Positions 5,854-15,065 of a DNA stretch of 17,874 bases are shown one piece after another. The stretch spans positions 1 to 17,874 of the forward strand of contig JAPLTI010000288.1 in NCBI GenBank assembly GCA_026398285.1. The letters are read 5' to 3'. A model generated the notes under the pieces. The model saw nothing but the letters and a program-made list of their open reading frames with translations. It had not been told where the DNA came from and did not search any database. The stretch's first letter is position 1, and the number at the start of each line of letters is the position of its first letter. Both the position numbers and the translations under genes were made by a program. This stretch comes from Verrucomicrobiota bacterium (lineage in GTDB: Bacteria; Verrucomicrobiota; Verrucomicrobiia; Chthoniobacterales; Terrimicrobiaceae).

Positions 5854-6636
5854 TTAGTTATTATTTAAGGATATTGCGGGAAGGGTGTCTTCCAACCATG
5901 ATTGCAGGGCGACAGGGGAGTCGATGCCTGAGGCTTGAGATTCGAGATTGATGTGGTCGACATAGCCGCGGGGTTCGACTTCGTGGCGGCTGTAGCTGAA
6001 GAGGGCGGCGCGGCCATCGCCAGTGACGCCAGTGACGCCGATGACAGAGGCGGCGTTGCCGCCGTGGCGGATGGCGAGTAACTGGTTGCGAGTGGATTCG
6101 GGGAGGAAGACGAATGTCCAATTTTTCTCATCCCAGGGCTCGATGCCTCCGACCATGTCGACGGTGAAGGGCTCGTGCGCGATGCCGTTGTCATCCAAGT
6201 GTTTTTCCAAGGCGGGGAGCAGGATGTCGTCGCGAAGGAATTCGGCGAAAAGCGAGGTGAGGTTCTCGACAAGCGCATCCTCATTGGCGAGAGCGGCTTG
6301 TTCGCCAGTGGCGGCATCCGTGCGCGTGGCCTTGGACCAATCGACGGCGTAAGTCAAAATCTCTTCATCCCCTTCCCTCATTGTGCATTGCGAGCCTTGA
6401 CTACCAGAGGCAGGAATCCAGAACCCGAGTTGTGGCGATGCCGTTGTGGCGGGAGGCTGGTGGCGAGAGGTGAGTGAAGAAAGCTTGATAGTGACGCAAA
6501 ATCCTGAATCCGTCGATCCTGTGAAGAGAAACGGCGGGGCGGAGGGCAACTCTTCTATCGTTGCTTCATAGCCGCAATAAGAGCCTGAAAAGATGCTTTT
6601 CGCCCAATCTGAAATAGTTTTTTTGATTTCTATCAT
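5854..6636 (-). CDS. Hypothetical protein (260 aa)
   Basis: I do not recognise this protein. It is acidic and soluble, with no signal peptide. Residues 1-50 (MIEIKKTISDWAKSIF..., FLFTGSTDSGFCVTIKL) form one apparent block. Residues 55-85 are low-complexity, proline- and serine-rich and encoded by repeat-like DNA. Residues 86-260 (DEEILTYAVDWSKATR, LTSLFAEFLRDDILLPALEKHL, PWDEKNWTFVFLPE, LFSYSRHEVEPRGYVDHINLE) look like a second globular part. The frame is open to 6741, but a candidate promoter at 6713-6741 sits in that stretch. ATG 6636 has GAAAG a few bases upstream; ATG 6648 is also possible. If the repeat-derived part is not translated, ATG 6381 would give only the C-terminal 175 residues. 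Confidence 0.65.
   Translation of the reverse strand: MIEIKKTISDWAKSIFSGSYCGYEATIEELPSAPPFLFTGSTDSGFCVTIKLSSLTSRHQPPATTASPQLGFWIPASGSQGSQCTMREGDEEILTYAVDWSKATRTDAATGEQAALANEDALVENLTSLFAEFLRDDILLPALEKHLDDNGIAHEPFTVDMVGGIEPWDEKNWTFVFLPESTRNQLLAIRHGGNAASVIGVTGVTGDGRAALFSYSRHEVEPRGYVDHINLESQASGIDSPVALQSWLEDTLPAISLNNN
6375..6478. repeat. Repeat-like DNA inside the hypothetical gene
   Basis: GTGGCGGGAGGCTGGTGGCG near 6434-6460 resembles the TAACTGGTGGCGGG family used in gene spaces elsewhere in the window. It translates in frame as the low-complexity stretch TSRHQPPATTASPQLG. The match is by eye and imperfect. Confidence 0.4.
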
Positions 6637-6712
6637 ACTTACTTTCATAGGGTTGAGTTGTTTTAAATCTTGGCGTTTTTGGCGCACAAAGGAGGGGAAC
6701 TTTGAGGCGGCT

Positions 6713-6741
6713 ATTGTGACAAATAATAGCGTGAAGGTCAA
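6713..6741 (-). promoter_or_regulatory. Candidate promoter of the 260-aa hypothetical gene
   Basis: On the minus strand, TTGACC (6736-6741) and CACAAT (6713-6718) are separated by 17 nt. The predicted start of transcription (about 6706) leaves a leader of 60-70 nt before ATG 6648/6636. This argues against starting translation at 6741. Confidence 0.45.
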
Positions 6742-7007
6742 GACAAAATTAAGAAAACTTTAGGAACCACGAAAAGCACGAAATTCCACGAATAAAGGCG
6801 TTTTTTAAACCACGGATGACCAGGATGGGCACGGATAATGGGGCGGATTATTAATTTTGGATTTTGGATTAGCGGTCCGCCTCCGCGCTTCGCGGCTCCG
6901 GCGTGATGCATCCTCCTACGCGCTGAACGGCGACGGCGGGACGAGGTGACTGGTAACGAGGGAGGCGGATTATTAATTTTGAATTTTGGATGGTGGATTT
7001 AAGAGAG
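6742..7007. repeat. Mosaic of intergenic repeats between recD and the hypothetical gene
   Basis: No gene is seen. In order: ACCACGAAAAGCACGAA and CCACGAATAAAGG (6764-6797); ACCACGGATG-type repeat (6807-6840); a 28-bp unit GGCGGATTATTAATTTTG plus ATTTTGGAT at 6842-6869, repeated with one mismatch at 6964-6991; and between these a GC-rich block (6870-6960) with hairpin CCGCG-CTT-CGCGG (6883-6895) and the CCTCCTACGCGCT and AGGTGACTGG pieces also found at 41-82. No clear rho-independent terminator for recD is seen. Confidence 0.75.
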
Positions 7008-8615
7008 CTATTGGGCCTTGGAAAAGGAGCTTCTGAGATGGAATTCGAGCAGTGTCGTTCGCTGACCGGTGTGGCAGATGGCTTTTTGTATGACTTCGGC
7101 GGGGCCGTAGACGAAGAGGCTTTGCTTGGAGCGGGTGATGGCGGTGTAGAGGAGTTGGCGTGTTGCGAGGGGGCTGTTGGATTTTTTGGGCAATACGACG
7201 AGGACATTCTCGTATTCGCTGCCTTGGGAGCGGTGGATGGTGATGGTCCAGGCGGGACTGTGCTCGGGGAGCTTGGAGACGCTCACCGCTTCACGCTTGT
7301 CGAAATGGACTTTGAGCCCTTCTCCATCCGGGTAAACGATGCCGACTTCGCCGTTGCGGAGACCGGTTTCGGGGTCGTTGCGGTTAATGATGATGGGACG
7401 GTTGCGGATTTTTTGACTCGGATTTTTTCCGGTGAGGAGTTTTTCGATCTCGGAGCCGAGTGAGTCGCTTCCACTGGTCTGAATGCGGTGCGAGGTGAGA
7501 ATGCGGACTTTGTTGAGTGCTTGGAGAGCCTCCTCGGGCGTGGGCGCGAAGGCGACCGCCTGCATGGCCTCGAGCACAGCGGGCGGGAGGTTTTTGAGAA
7601 TCTGAGAAACGCCGGTCGACTCGCTCCAAAAAAGACCATCCGGGCAGGTGGGCTCTTGGTTTTTGGAAAGCAAATCGACGGCTTCTTCGGCCTTGCGACC
7701 TTCGATGGCGAGGGCGAGTTGGGATATGGCCGGGCGGTCGGAGAAACGCAGGGATTTGGTGAGGTGGACGCGGGCGGATTTCAATGCTTCCGAAGCGGCG
7801 ATTTCGGAGAAGACATTTCCGCGCCCGACGCTTTCGAGTTGGTTGGGGTCGCCAAGAAGGATGAGGCGGGCGTCGTCCGGCAGGGCCTCCAGAAGGGCCT
7901 TCCAGAGCATCGTATCGACCATGGAGCACTCGTCCACGATGAGAACCTTGCAGGGCAGACGATGCCCGTGGTGGTAGGTGCAACTGTTTTTACCGGGATT
8001 GTGGCGGAGCAGGGAATGGATCGTTTTGCTCGAACTGGAAGCGGCTTGGAGATGGGCTTGCAGACCTTGCCCAAGGCTCGTGGAGGCTTGATTCACGGCC
8101 TCCTTCATTCGGTCCGCCGCCTTGCCGGTGGGAGCGGTGAGTTGGATAAATTTAAGATCAATTCCGCCGTCGATAAGGAGGGCGAGGATACGGGCGAGCG
8201 TGTAGGTTTTTCCCGTGCCGGGTCCGCCGGTAATGACTGTGAGGCGTTTTGCGAGGGCCATGGAAGCGGCATCGCGCTGGCCGCCTTCCTCGGGAAAATA
8301 GGTGGAGAGTTTTTCCGGCGTGCAGTCCACGGGGGCCTCGGAATTCAATCCCTTCAGGGAGTGGGCGATTTTTTGCTCGGCCTCGAAAAACCAGCGCGTT
8401 TGAACGAAGGTCGAGGCGTCATGATCGACGACAACGAGCGGCGAGCTTTTGTCGGCATCCGGCGGAGCCGCTGCCTTGCCCCAGTCTGAAACAGGCGCTT
8501 CCAGCTTGAGAGCGGTCGATCCCTCTTTTTGCACGGCGAAGAGTTTATCGACTGCGTCGCAGGCGGCATCGGGCATTGCCCACTTTTTTTGGAGCCATTG
8601 GGTTTCTGGTTTCAT
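7008..8615 (-). CDS. recD: Exodeoxyribonuclease V subunit alpha (RecD)
   Basis: A 535-residue RecD, the 5'-3' helicase subunit of RecBCD, which unwinds and degrades DNA from double-strand ends for repair and defence. After an N-terminal domain (1-115), the SF1 motifs follow: Walker A GGPGTGKT (130-137), motif Ia APTGKAADR (161-169), Walker B VDECSMVD (227-234), LLGDPNQLESVG (253-264), and the C-terminal TITIHRSQGSEYENV (457-471) and LLYTAITRSKQSLFVYG (488-504). All look intact. A longer reading to 8870 is rejected because it would run through recB; ATG 8615 overlaps the recB stop as ATGA, so translation is coupled. The protein is slightly shorter than the E. coli form (608 residues). It is the last gene of the recC-recB-recD operon. 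Confidence 0.96.
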   Translation of the reverse strand: MKPETQWLQKKWAMPDAACDAVDKLFAVQKEGSTALKLEAPVSDWGKAAAPPDADKSSPLVVVDHDASTFVQTRWFFEAEQKIAHSLKGLNSEAPVDCTPEKLSTYFPEEGGQRDAASMALAKRLTVITGGPGTGKTYTLARILALLIDGGIDLKFIQLTAPTGKAADRMKEAVNQASTSLGQGLQAHLQAASSSSKTIHSLLRHNPGKNSCTYHHGHRLPCKVLIVDECSMVDTMLWKALLEALPDDARLILLGDPNQLESVGRGNVFSEIAASEALKSARVHLTKSLRFSDRPAISQLALAIEGRKAEEAVDLLSKNQEPTCPDGLFWSESTGVSQILKNLPPAVLEAMQAVAFAPTPEEALQALNKVRILTSHRIQTSGSDSLGSEIEKLLTGKNPSQKIRNRPIIINRNDPETGLRNGEVGIVYPDGEGLKVHFDKREAVSVSKLPEHSPAWTITIHRSQGSEYENVLVVLPKKSNSPLATRQLLYTAITRSKQSLFVYGPAEVIQKAICHTGQRTTLLEFHLRSSFSKAQ

Positions 8616-11600
8616 GCGTTTGGACGGGTGAAGAGTGAGTCGAGGCCCTGCAAGAGGGCGGGTGATGGTTTGATATGAAGAACACTGTTCGGCGTGCCGC
8701 TTTTGACTCCTCGCAAGTAAATGAGCCAGGCTCCACGGATATCGGCCTGCGGCCCGAGATAGCGGCTCAGGGCAACGAGGTAGAGGTGGGTCTGGAGCCA
8801 ATAGTGGCTCGCGCGGGCAGCCTTGCGAAGGGATTCCCCATCGTAGGATGCAAGCTGGTTGGTCTTCCAATCGATGACCCCGTAAGCGGTGCCATGGGCT
8901 GCGATTTTGTCGATGAATCCCTGCAGGAAGCCCTCCAGAGCATCGGAGCCGAGCGATTCGAGGCTATCGGCATATTCCTCGTCGCGATGATCGCGAAAAA
9001 CCTTCGCAATTTTCGCAACACTGAATCCCGACATGGCGGGTAGGTGGAACTGCCACTCGGAGGTTTTCGGCGTGCGGCAAGCCGCCTCGACGGAGCAATC
9101 CAGCCCAGACAGGAGGGCCTCGCGGAGATGACCAAGCATATCGGCCGAGGCGAGGGTGATGTCCTCGTAACCCTTCCCAAACGAGTAACCCGAAAAGTGT
9201 TTTTCGAGAACGGCAGCATCCGGCACTGAGCCAAAATCCCATGTCTCCAAAAGGTCGTGGACAGCCGTGCCCAAGGCCGCTCCACCGCGCAGGGCGGCGA
9301 AGCGATTTGGAGTCGACTGCGATGCATCGCTGGACTCTTCGCTTGGCGGCTTGGATGCATCGCCCTTGGCATTCTTCTCGCGGGTGAGCTGGGAGAAGGA
9401 TGTGACGCGCCAGACGATGGGATTGATCTTGGGAGCTTCGACAAATTTGAAATCGGTTTCCTCCTTATTTTCGGGATGGAAAGAATGGTCGCTTGAATCG
9501 GGAGGATTGTTATGGGCAATGACACCTGCCGCATCTGGCAATGCAGCAATACATGCCAAGCCTTGGATGTGGCGGTTGCCACGCCCTACCCCCTCAGCTG
9601 ATTTTTTCCAATCTTCAAAATCCGGAAAATCCTGTGTCCGTAAAATCCAATCCAGCGCCGAAGCTTTAGGGCGATGACTACTACCGCAAATCTCACCTCC
9701 GTAAATCCAGGCTTTCACCTTGGCGCGGGTGATGGCGACATAGGCCAGACGCAAGCGGTCTTCCAAATCGGCGCGGGTGATTGCCAACTTTGTCGAGGGA
9801 TCAGCCAAGTCGATGTCTGCAAGGACGGGAATATCCGCAGCTCTGTTGAGCTTTTGAATTCCCGAGGGTTCTCTCGCGTCCCAGAGAAACGGGCAAAAAA
9901 CGAGATTGTATTCAAGGCCCTTCGCGGCGTGCATGGTCACGACCTTCACGGCTTCTTCATCGCTTTCGAGCCGAAGTTGACGCTCCTCCAAATCGGCGCG
10001 GTTTTTGGCGCGTTGAATTTCTTGGGCCAGCCAACGAATGACTTCGTTGGGCTTGCCGCCGGATTCCGCTGCAAAGCCGGACAGAATCTCCCCAATGTGG
10101 CGCAGATTGGTTATGCGGCGCTCACCTTGATCGTTTGAGGCGAGTCTGTCGGTGATCGACTCATCGACATCGATTTTTGCCAAGAGGGAAACCAGACCGC
10201 GCGTCTGCCAATGCCCCTCCCAAGCTATAAATTCATTGAGCAGGCGATCCTGCTCAATCGGATTGGCATTGAGCGACGCCAAGTCTGCCGAGGTTCGACC
10301 CAAGAGCCGAGTAGTCAGCGCTGCTTGGCGCAAGGTGGATTTCCTCGGTTCATTGACCGCCCGGAGAATGGCGAGAATCTCAGCGGCTTCGTCAGTGGCC
10401 ATGATATCTTGCCCTCCAGCTTGAAGCGCTGGCACTCCGCGCTTCCGCAAGGCGCAACACATCACTTCCGCCTGCTCGTGATTCGACACAAGGACTGCAA
10501 AATCCGAAGGCGCCACTTTATCGGTTTTGTCCTTCGAGACAATCTCTGCGCTGGAATTCAAAATCCTGACAATTTCGCTGGCAACCGCACCCGAAATGCG
10601 GGACAGGCGCTTTGTTTTATCGGTGTATTCTTTCCCCCCATCCGGCGCGATCCAGGCCTCCAAGCGAACATCTTGATTTTCATTGGGGATTTGTAGTTTG
10701 GCATCGGGGATTGCCGATTTCGCAGGTGTGAACTCCAGGCCATCCTTCAAAAGCGAATGCGGACGGCGGAAAAGGGCATTCACCGCAAAAACCAGTCTCT
10801 CAGGTGCCCGGTGGGTTTTTGTGAGATTAAAAACACGCTCTGTTCCATCTTCGGAACCTTGGATAACCGCTTGATTTCTTGCCTTGAGGTAGGTGTTCAC
10901 ATCGGCTCCGCGAAACCCATAGATCGCCTGCTTGGGGTCGCCAATGAGGACCAGATAGCGATTGGGCGAACCGAGAAAAATTTTCTCAAAGATTTCAAGC
11001 TGGCGGGAGTCGGTATCCTGCGACTCGTCGATCAGAGCGACCTTGTATCGCGAGCGGATTTTCTCCGCCAAAGCAACCCCGTGCTCCGTGTTGTTGAGAG
11101 CCTTGTGAAGGGTATCAATCAGGCCGTCGTAGGTGATCTGGCGGTTGGCCGCCAAAGTTCGATTGAGGGAGTCTTTGATTATGGCGGAGGCCTCGTTCAG
11201 CCATGACCATCCGGCTTGGGAGAGCAGGTCGGCGACCTCTTTGCATAGAGCGACTGCTCGACTCGATGCGGCTTGGGCTTTGAGTATTTTCCCGGGTTTT
11301 TTGCTGCCACTAATCCAGTTCGGAGCCTCGCTGAGGTGCACGCATGCTGAGAAGAAACCACCATCTACGGCCGATGATGCCTCACGCAAATTCTCAATGT
11401 AATTTAAGGCGGTCGCCTTGCTGGGAGCATCTTTTGTGGTTTCTGGGTCTTGAGCAAAAACCTCACTCAACTCGTCGCAAACTTGATCAGTGAACTGTGC
11501 CGGATAACCTCCCAAAGAATTCAATACATTTAAAAACGGAATCGGCGTGGGAACTGGTTCAAATCTTTCCAATGGCAGGGAGAGCTTGAGAAAATTCCTA

Positions 11601-12151
11601 TTCTTCTCAGGCGTGATTTTAGCGGCTTGAAGAGCAGCTGCGGCCAACGGATCGGACGCAATTTTTTCCAGCCACAAAACATACACCGCCTGATCGAACA
11701 ACTCATCGGCAATGGGAATGAGTTCAGGCATCGATGGTCGTGCGCAGAGAGCCCCCTCGGTCTGAAGGATGGACTGGCAGAACGAGTGGATCGTGGAGAC
11801 ATTGAGAAGATCCGCGTCGCGGAGTGCTTGCTGGATGCGTTCACGATTGTTGGCGAAGTCGAGGTTATCGTTCGTTCGCAGAAGATGAACGCCCGGGGAC
11901 TTGGTGGCCTCATCGGGAGTCGGATCCGCATTGAGTTGCTCCAAGACTTTGCGTGTGCGCTCAGCGAGTTCGCCTGCGGCGTCGTTTGTGAAGGTGACAA
12001 GCAGGATTTCGCGAATGCTCGAGACGGTTCCGTCCAAAATCATTCGGGCAACCAAATGGCTAATCGAGTAAGTTTTTCCTGTTCCAGCACTGGCTTCGAT
12101 GACGGAAAGCCCGCTGTGGATGTCTGAGTTAATGAAATCAAATTCCGGCAT
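8612..12151 (-). CDS. recB: Exodeoxyribonuclease V subunit beta (RecB)
   Basis: A 1179-residue RecB, the 3'-5' helicase and nuclease subunit of RecBCD. Helicase motifs are EASAGTGKT (19-27), the LLVTFTNDAAGEL motif Ia, IHSFC, Walker B-type LIDESQDTD (373-381), LIGDPKQAIYGFRGAD (402-417), VVTMHAAKGLEYNLVF, and RLAYVAITRAK. The C-terminal nuclease domain has GTAVHDLLE, GFID (D1081), and VIDWKT (D1094, K1096) followed by the QTHLYLVALSRYL helix, so the catalytic residues appear complete. The start at 12151 is preferred over 12211 because a strong GGGGAGG (12161-12167) sits 9 nt upstream and family similarity begins there. It follows the recC stop by 2 nt and overlaps recD by 4 nt. No truncation is seen. 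Confidence 0.97.
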   Translation of the reverse strand: MPEFDFINSDIHSGLSVIEASAGTGKTYSISHLVARMILDGTVSSIREILLVTFTNDAAGELAERTRKVLEQLNADPTPDEATKSPGVHLLRTNDNLDFANNRERIQQALRDADLLNVSTIHSFCQSILQTEGALCARPSMPELIPIADELFDQAVYVLWLEKIASDPLAAAALQAAKITPEKNRNFLKLSLPLERFEPVPTPIPFLNVLNSLGGYPAQFTDQVCDELSEVFAQDPETTKDAPSKATALNYIENLREASSAVDGGFFSACVHLSEAPNWISGSKKPGKILKAQAASSRAVALCKEVADLLSQAGWSWLNEASAIIKDSLNRTLAANRQITYDGLIDTLHKALNNTEHGVALAEKIRSRYKVALIDESQDTDSRQLEIFEKIFLGSPNRYLVLIGDPKQAIYGFRGADVNTYLKARNQAVIQGSEDGTERVFNLTKTHRAPERLVFAVNALFRRPHSLLKDGLEFTPAKSAIPDAKLQIPNENQDVRLEAWIAPDGGKEYTDKTKRLSRISGAVASEIVRILNSSAEIVSKDKTDKVAPSDFAVLVSNHEQAEVMCCALRKRGVPALQAGGQDIMATDEAAEILAILRAVNEPRKSTLRQAALTTRLLGRTSADLASLNANPIEQDRLLNEFIAWEGHWQTRGLVSLLAKIDVDESITDRLASNDQGERRITNLRHIGEILSGFAAESGGKPNEVIRWLAQEIQRAKNRADLEERQLRLESDEEAVKVVTMHAAKGLEYNLVFCPFLWDAREPSGIQKLNRAADIPVLADIDLADPSTKLAITRADLEDRLRLAYVAITRAKVKAWIYGGEICGSSHRPKASALDWILRTQDFPDFEDWKKSAEGVGRGNRHIQGLACIAALPDAAGVIAHNNPPDSSDHSFHPENKEETDFKFVEAPKINPIVWRVTSFSQLTREKNAKGDASKPPSEESSDASQSTPNRFAALRGGAALGTAVHDLLETWDFGSVPDAAVLEKHFSGYSFGKGYEDITLASADMLGHLREALLSGLDCSVEAACRTPKTSEWQFHLPAMSGFSVAKIAKVFRDHRDEEYADSLESLGSDALEGFLQGFIDKIAAHGTAYGVIDWKTNQLASYDGESLRKAARASHYWLQTHLYLVALSRYLGPQADIRGAWLIYLRGVKSGTPNSVLHIKPSPALLQGLDSLFTRPNA

Positions 12152-12153
12152 AA

Positions 12154-13182
12154 TTAAAATCCTCCCCAAGTTTTGAGTGGTTGCGCGACGGCGTCCTTCC
12201 AGGCATTCCAATCATCAATATTTTCAAAGGGATTGCGGTCGCGCCATGCGAGACGGGATGAGTCTTTCTGCCCCTCCCCGCCCCCGTGTCCCTTGTCCTC
12301 TTTTTCCCATTCTGAGGCGGCCTTTTCTTCACTCTGAATGAGTTTATCGGAGGTGATCGGTGCATAGCCAAGTGGTCGGCATTGACCTTGCAAGAAACCC
12401 TCGACGAGCGTTTTTAAGCACTCGAGAGCCTCCGCTTGAAGAATGGCAACTTTCGGCTTGGGAACGCCATTGCTTGCCTCGTCGAAGATAAGTGTCGGCA
12501 ATGATTTCCCTCCCGCATTGGCAAAGTTGGCCTTGATCCAAGGCTCGAGAAAATCTTTGGCATCGTCGATCTTTCCAGCCCGGTATGCGATGAGCGCATC
12601 GGCACTGGCATTCAGCAAAACGGATTCGGTGACTTTGTAAATCCGTCCCTGAACCTCCAAATCCACCACGAGTTCAAGATGCCGACCTTTCTCCTTAGCA
12701 ACCTCGGTGGCTATAGGCTCAACATCCGACTTCGTCGATTCCCAGGTTTTCTCGCCCAGCGAGTCGGGCGGAAGTTCTCGATCGGCGCGGAGATTGGCTT
12801 TGAGCAAGTCCATATTTCCCGAACCCTCAATCAACGCATGCATCATGGCATCCTTGATTTTCCAAGAATCGAGGGAGTTTGCTGAGAGCATCGCGCGATC
12901 CAATTCCTTGTCATCATCCTCATCAAATGGGACGGCGATACCCTGCGCTTTGAGATAGGCTTTTGCGGGGTCTTTCCAAAAGGCCACCAGACTCTCCAAA
13001 GATATCTCATATCGATCTGCAAGCTGCTCACCAACCTTCCCCGACCAAAGCGGCGACTTGGTTTTTTCCGCGCAGTGGATTTTTTCTGCGAGGCTGGCGG
13101 GGGCACGGCCAAGAGGTTTTTTTAGCGTGTTGCCATTTTTGAAATACTTTTTGGAAAACGGCTGGAGAGGGTGTTCGTCTGC
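12154..13182 (-). pseudogene. recC: recC 3' part, out of frame with recC 5' part
   Basis: This frame encodes the C-terminal third of RecC: ADEHPLQPFSKKYF, then KTKSPLWSG and ISLESLVAFWKDPAKAYL (the conserved step after which RecC proteins begin their nuclease-like C-terminal domain), continuing to the end WGGF at the stop just before recB. It is in a different frame from the 5' part, which ends at 13122. The expected RecC segment between LVGM and HPLQPF (about 100 residues in E. coli RecC, including the GDRSRRDDDRYLFLEAL block) is not present in any frame nearby. There is no believable independent start; the TTG at 12999 is inside the domain. It is therefore the stranded end of a broken recC, or an assembly error. 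Confidence 0.85.
12161..12167 (-). promoter_or_regulatory. Strong ribosome-binding site of recB
   Basis: GGGGAGG on the minus strand, 9 nt before the recB ATG and inside the last codons of recC. It fixes the recB start at 12151 and would allow recB translation even though upstream recC translation ends early. Confidence 0.75.
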
Positions 13183-15065
13183 ATTCCGACCAAGGCGAGG
13201 ACGCGGCAGGGTGTGTTGTGGAGTTGCTTGAGACGGCCAAATGGTGTGGCGCCGGAGATGCTCGCACGGCGATTGGCTTCATCGGTCTCGGACTCCATCC
13301 AATCGAGAATCACAGCAACATCGACGGGGGTTGTGACAGCCAAGCCGGAAAGGAAGCGAAGGATTTTGTCGGCCTCGCTCATGCGACCATCTTCACCAGC
13401 GAGCAAAGCGGCGGCGGCCTTCTTGAGGCGTTCCGCCCATTCGCCGGGGGATGCGGCTGTTTGCCAATCGAGCAGCGTGGATCGAAGGTCGACGAGCCAT
13501 TGGAGAAATGTTTCCAGCTCTGAAAAATTCGAACCCATGCTGTCCGCGACGGGGAGTTGAAATCCAACCCCGGCTGATTGTTCCGGCTCCTGGGGACCGA
13601 AGAACTCGCCCGCCACAAGACGATTTATAGAGAACTCCCAGTCGCCAGGCTGCTCATCGCCAATCGCGAATCCCTGCGTGATTCCGCTGTCGCGGAATTT
13701 GTCGGCGAGGAATTCCACTTTCTCCTCATCTTCCCCCACCCCGAGCGCTTCGCGCACGGCGCGGAGTTGCATGAGATCGAGCACCTCGCTGGCACGACCG
13801 CGCCCGCCACGAGCCAAATCGAGCAAAGCCAAAAGGCCCTCGAGAACCTCGTCGCCCTCGCTTGCGGGCAGTTCGGTGAGGCGCACCGGTAGTGGATTTT
13901 CCTTCGTATAGAAAACAGCCGGCACCAAGGGTGCATAGGCATCCAAAGAAGGAACGGCGATGAGCACATCCTCTGGTTTTAAATCTTTAATTTCGGAAAA
14001 TGCCCTCAGCAACTCGTCTCGCAGCAACTCCAACTCGCGGCGCGCGCCGTAACACTCGTGGATGCGCAGGCTGTCATCCGCGTTGAGACCATCCACCTTG
14101 GCGTATTCGCTGTTTGCACGAACTGCCTGTTGGATGTGCTTCAAAAGCGTGTCGGGTGTTGATTGCTCAATCAAATCGCCAGGATCTGGCCAGTTCTCGT
14201 ATTGGTGGCCATTTTCGCCGATCAAAACGAATGCGCCCACCGCATGGCGTGCCATGGAGACAAGGAGCGGATTGTTTTGCACCTCGGCTCCCAGCTGGAA
14301 GTCCTCGGGATCTGATGAGGAATCCGGCAAGGCGAGATTCCCGCTCTGGTTTTGCTTACGGATATCAGCCAAGTAACCAAGGCAGGGAAGAATCACGCGA
14401 ATGTCGACTCCCACTCCGCTTGCAGAGAGGACATGAAGCGTTTCCACCAAGAGCGGATCGAGCGAGCCGCTGCCTATCACTGTGACAGCGCGGAATGCCT
14501 CTTGGAACTTCGCAGCGGTGGCAGGGTCATTGAGGAGCTGAGGCAGAAGTCCCGGAGTGTTCCCGAATTTTTCGTAAAGATTGCTCCAGAGATCGCGTTG
14601 CCAAGCCTCTTCGGCGCGGTGGTCGGGCTTTTGCAAAAAGGAATCCCCTTTGCTCCATGCCTCGAACATTTCCGGACGAAAATGTCCGTATTGATCCAAG
14701 CGATCCGCCACCAGCCTGGCCATGGCAAATCGATCCCTCACCGATGCCGCAGCAGCGACTCCGGGGAAATTCCGGCCATGCTCAAAAACGGACCACTCCA
14801 AGCGCCTTTTCGACCATTCGCCTGCCTTTTTAATGTCGGCTGCCGCGAAGACTTCAGTAACAAAGTCCTGCGGCATGGAGAATTCAAACCCCATGCAAAT
14901 ACCAAACTTGCGGGCCAATTTAATCTGGAGCCAGTCACGAAAGTGGACTGAAGGCACCACGACCTTCAACGGAGTCAATGGATTGTTCTCTCGCTTCTCG
15001 GAAAGATGCGATACCAACTCTTCCAATAACTCATCTGCACTGGTGTAGGGAAAAACGGAAAACAT
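13122..15065 (-). CDS. recC: Exodeoxyribonuclease V subunit gamma (RecC), 5' part, truncated
   Basis: A 647-residue ORF covering the N-terminal two thirds of RecC, the subunit that splits the strands, recognises Chi and holds RecB and RecD together. Family segments are VVVPSVHFRDWLQIKLARKFG (34-54), RDRFAMARLVADRLDQY, EEAWQRDLWSNL, IHECYGARRELELLRDELL (about 332-350), VLIAVPSLDAYAPLV, and the inactive helicase-like region up to HNTPCRVLALVGM (616-628). After LVGM the frame yields 19 unrelated residues (QTNTL...MATR) and a stop, whereas RecC should continue with MNDGxxPR and about 450 more residues. It is the first gene of recC-recB-recD. ATG 15065 has no Shine-Dalgarno; a TGGTATAAT element lies 94 nt upstream. 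The protein is probably not functional as written. Confidence 0.9.
   Translation of the reverse strand: MFSVFPYTSADELLEELVSHLSEKRENNPLTPLKVVVPSVHFRDWLQIKLARKFGICMGFEFSMPQDFVTEVFAAADIKKAGEWSKRRLEWSVFEHGRNFPGVAAAASVRDRFAMARLVADRLDQYGHFRPEMFEAWSKGDSFLQKPDHRAEEAWQRDLWSNLYEKFGNTPGLLPQLLNDPATAAKFQEAFRAVTVIGSGSLDPLLVETLHVLSASGVGVDIRVILPCLGYLADIRKQNQSGNLALPDSSSDPEDFQLGAEVQNNPLLVSMARHAVGAFVLIGENGHQYENWPDPGDLIEQSTPDTLLKHIQQAVRANSEYAKVDGLNADDSLRIHECYGARRELELLRDELLRAFSEIKDLKPEDVLIAVPSLDAYAPLVPAVFYTKENPLPVRLTELPASEGDEVLEGLLALLDLARGGRGRASEVLDLMQLRAVREALGVGEDEEKVEFLADKFRDSGITQGFAIGDEQPGDWEFSINRLVAGEFFGPQEPEQSAGVGFQLPVADSMGSNFSELETFLQWLVDLRSTLLDWQTAASPGEWAERLKKAAAALLAGEDGRMSEADKILRFLSGLAVTTPVDVAVILDWMESETDEANRRASISGATPFGRLKQLHNTPCRVLALVGMQTNTLSSRFPKSISKMATR

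Noticed and set aside
6742..7007. Insertion sequence
   Set aside because: Repeats are present but there is no transposase ORF, and no terminal inverted repeats with a target duplication could be recognised.
7488..8489. Plus-strand ORF (333 codons) opposite recD
   Set aside because: Shadow of the RecD helicase motifs on the other strand; no independent start signal or similarity.
13122..13182. Programmed ribosomal frameshift in recC
   Set aside because: A frameshift would join the two frames, but about 100 conserved residues would still be missing. No classic slippery heptamer with a downstream structure was seen at the junction.
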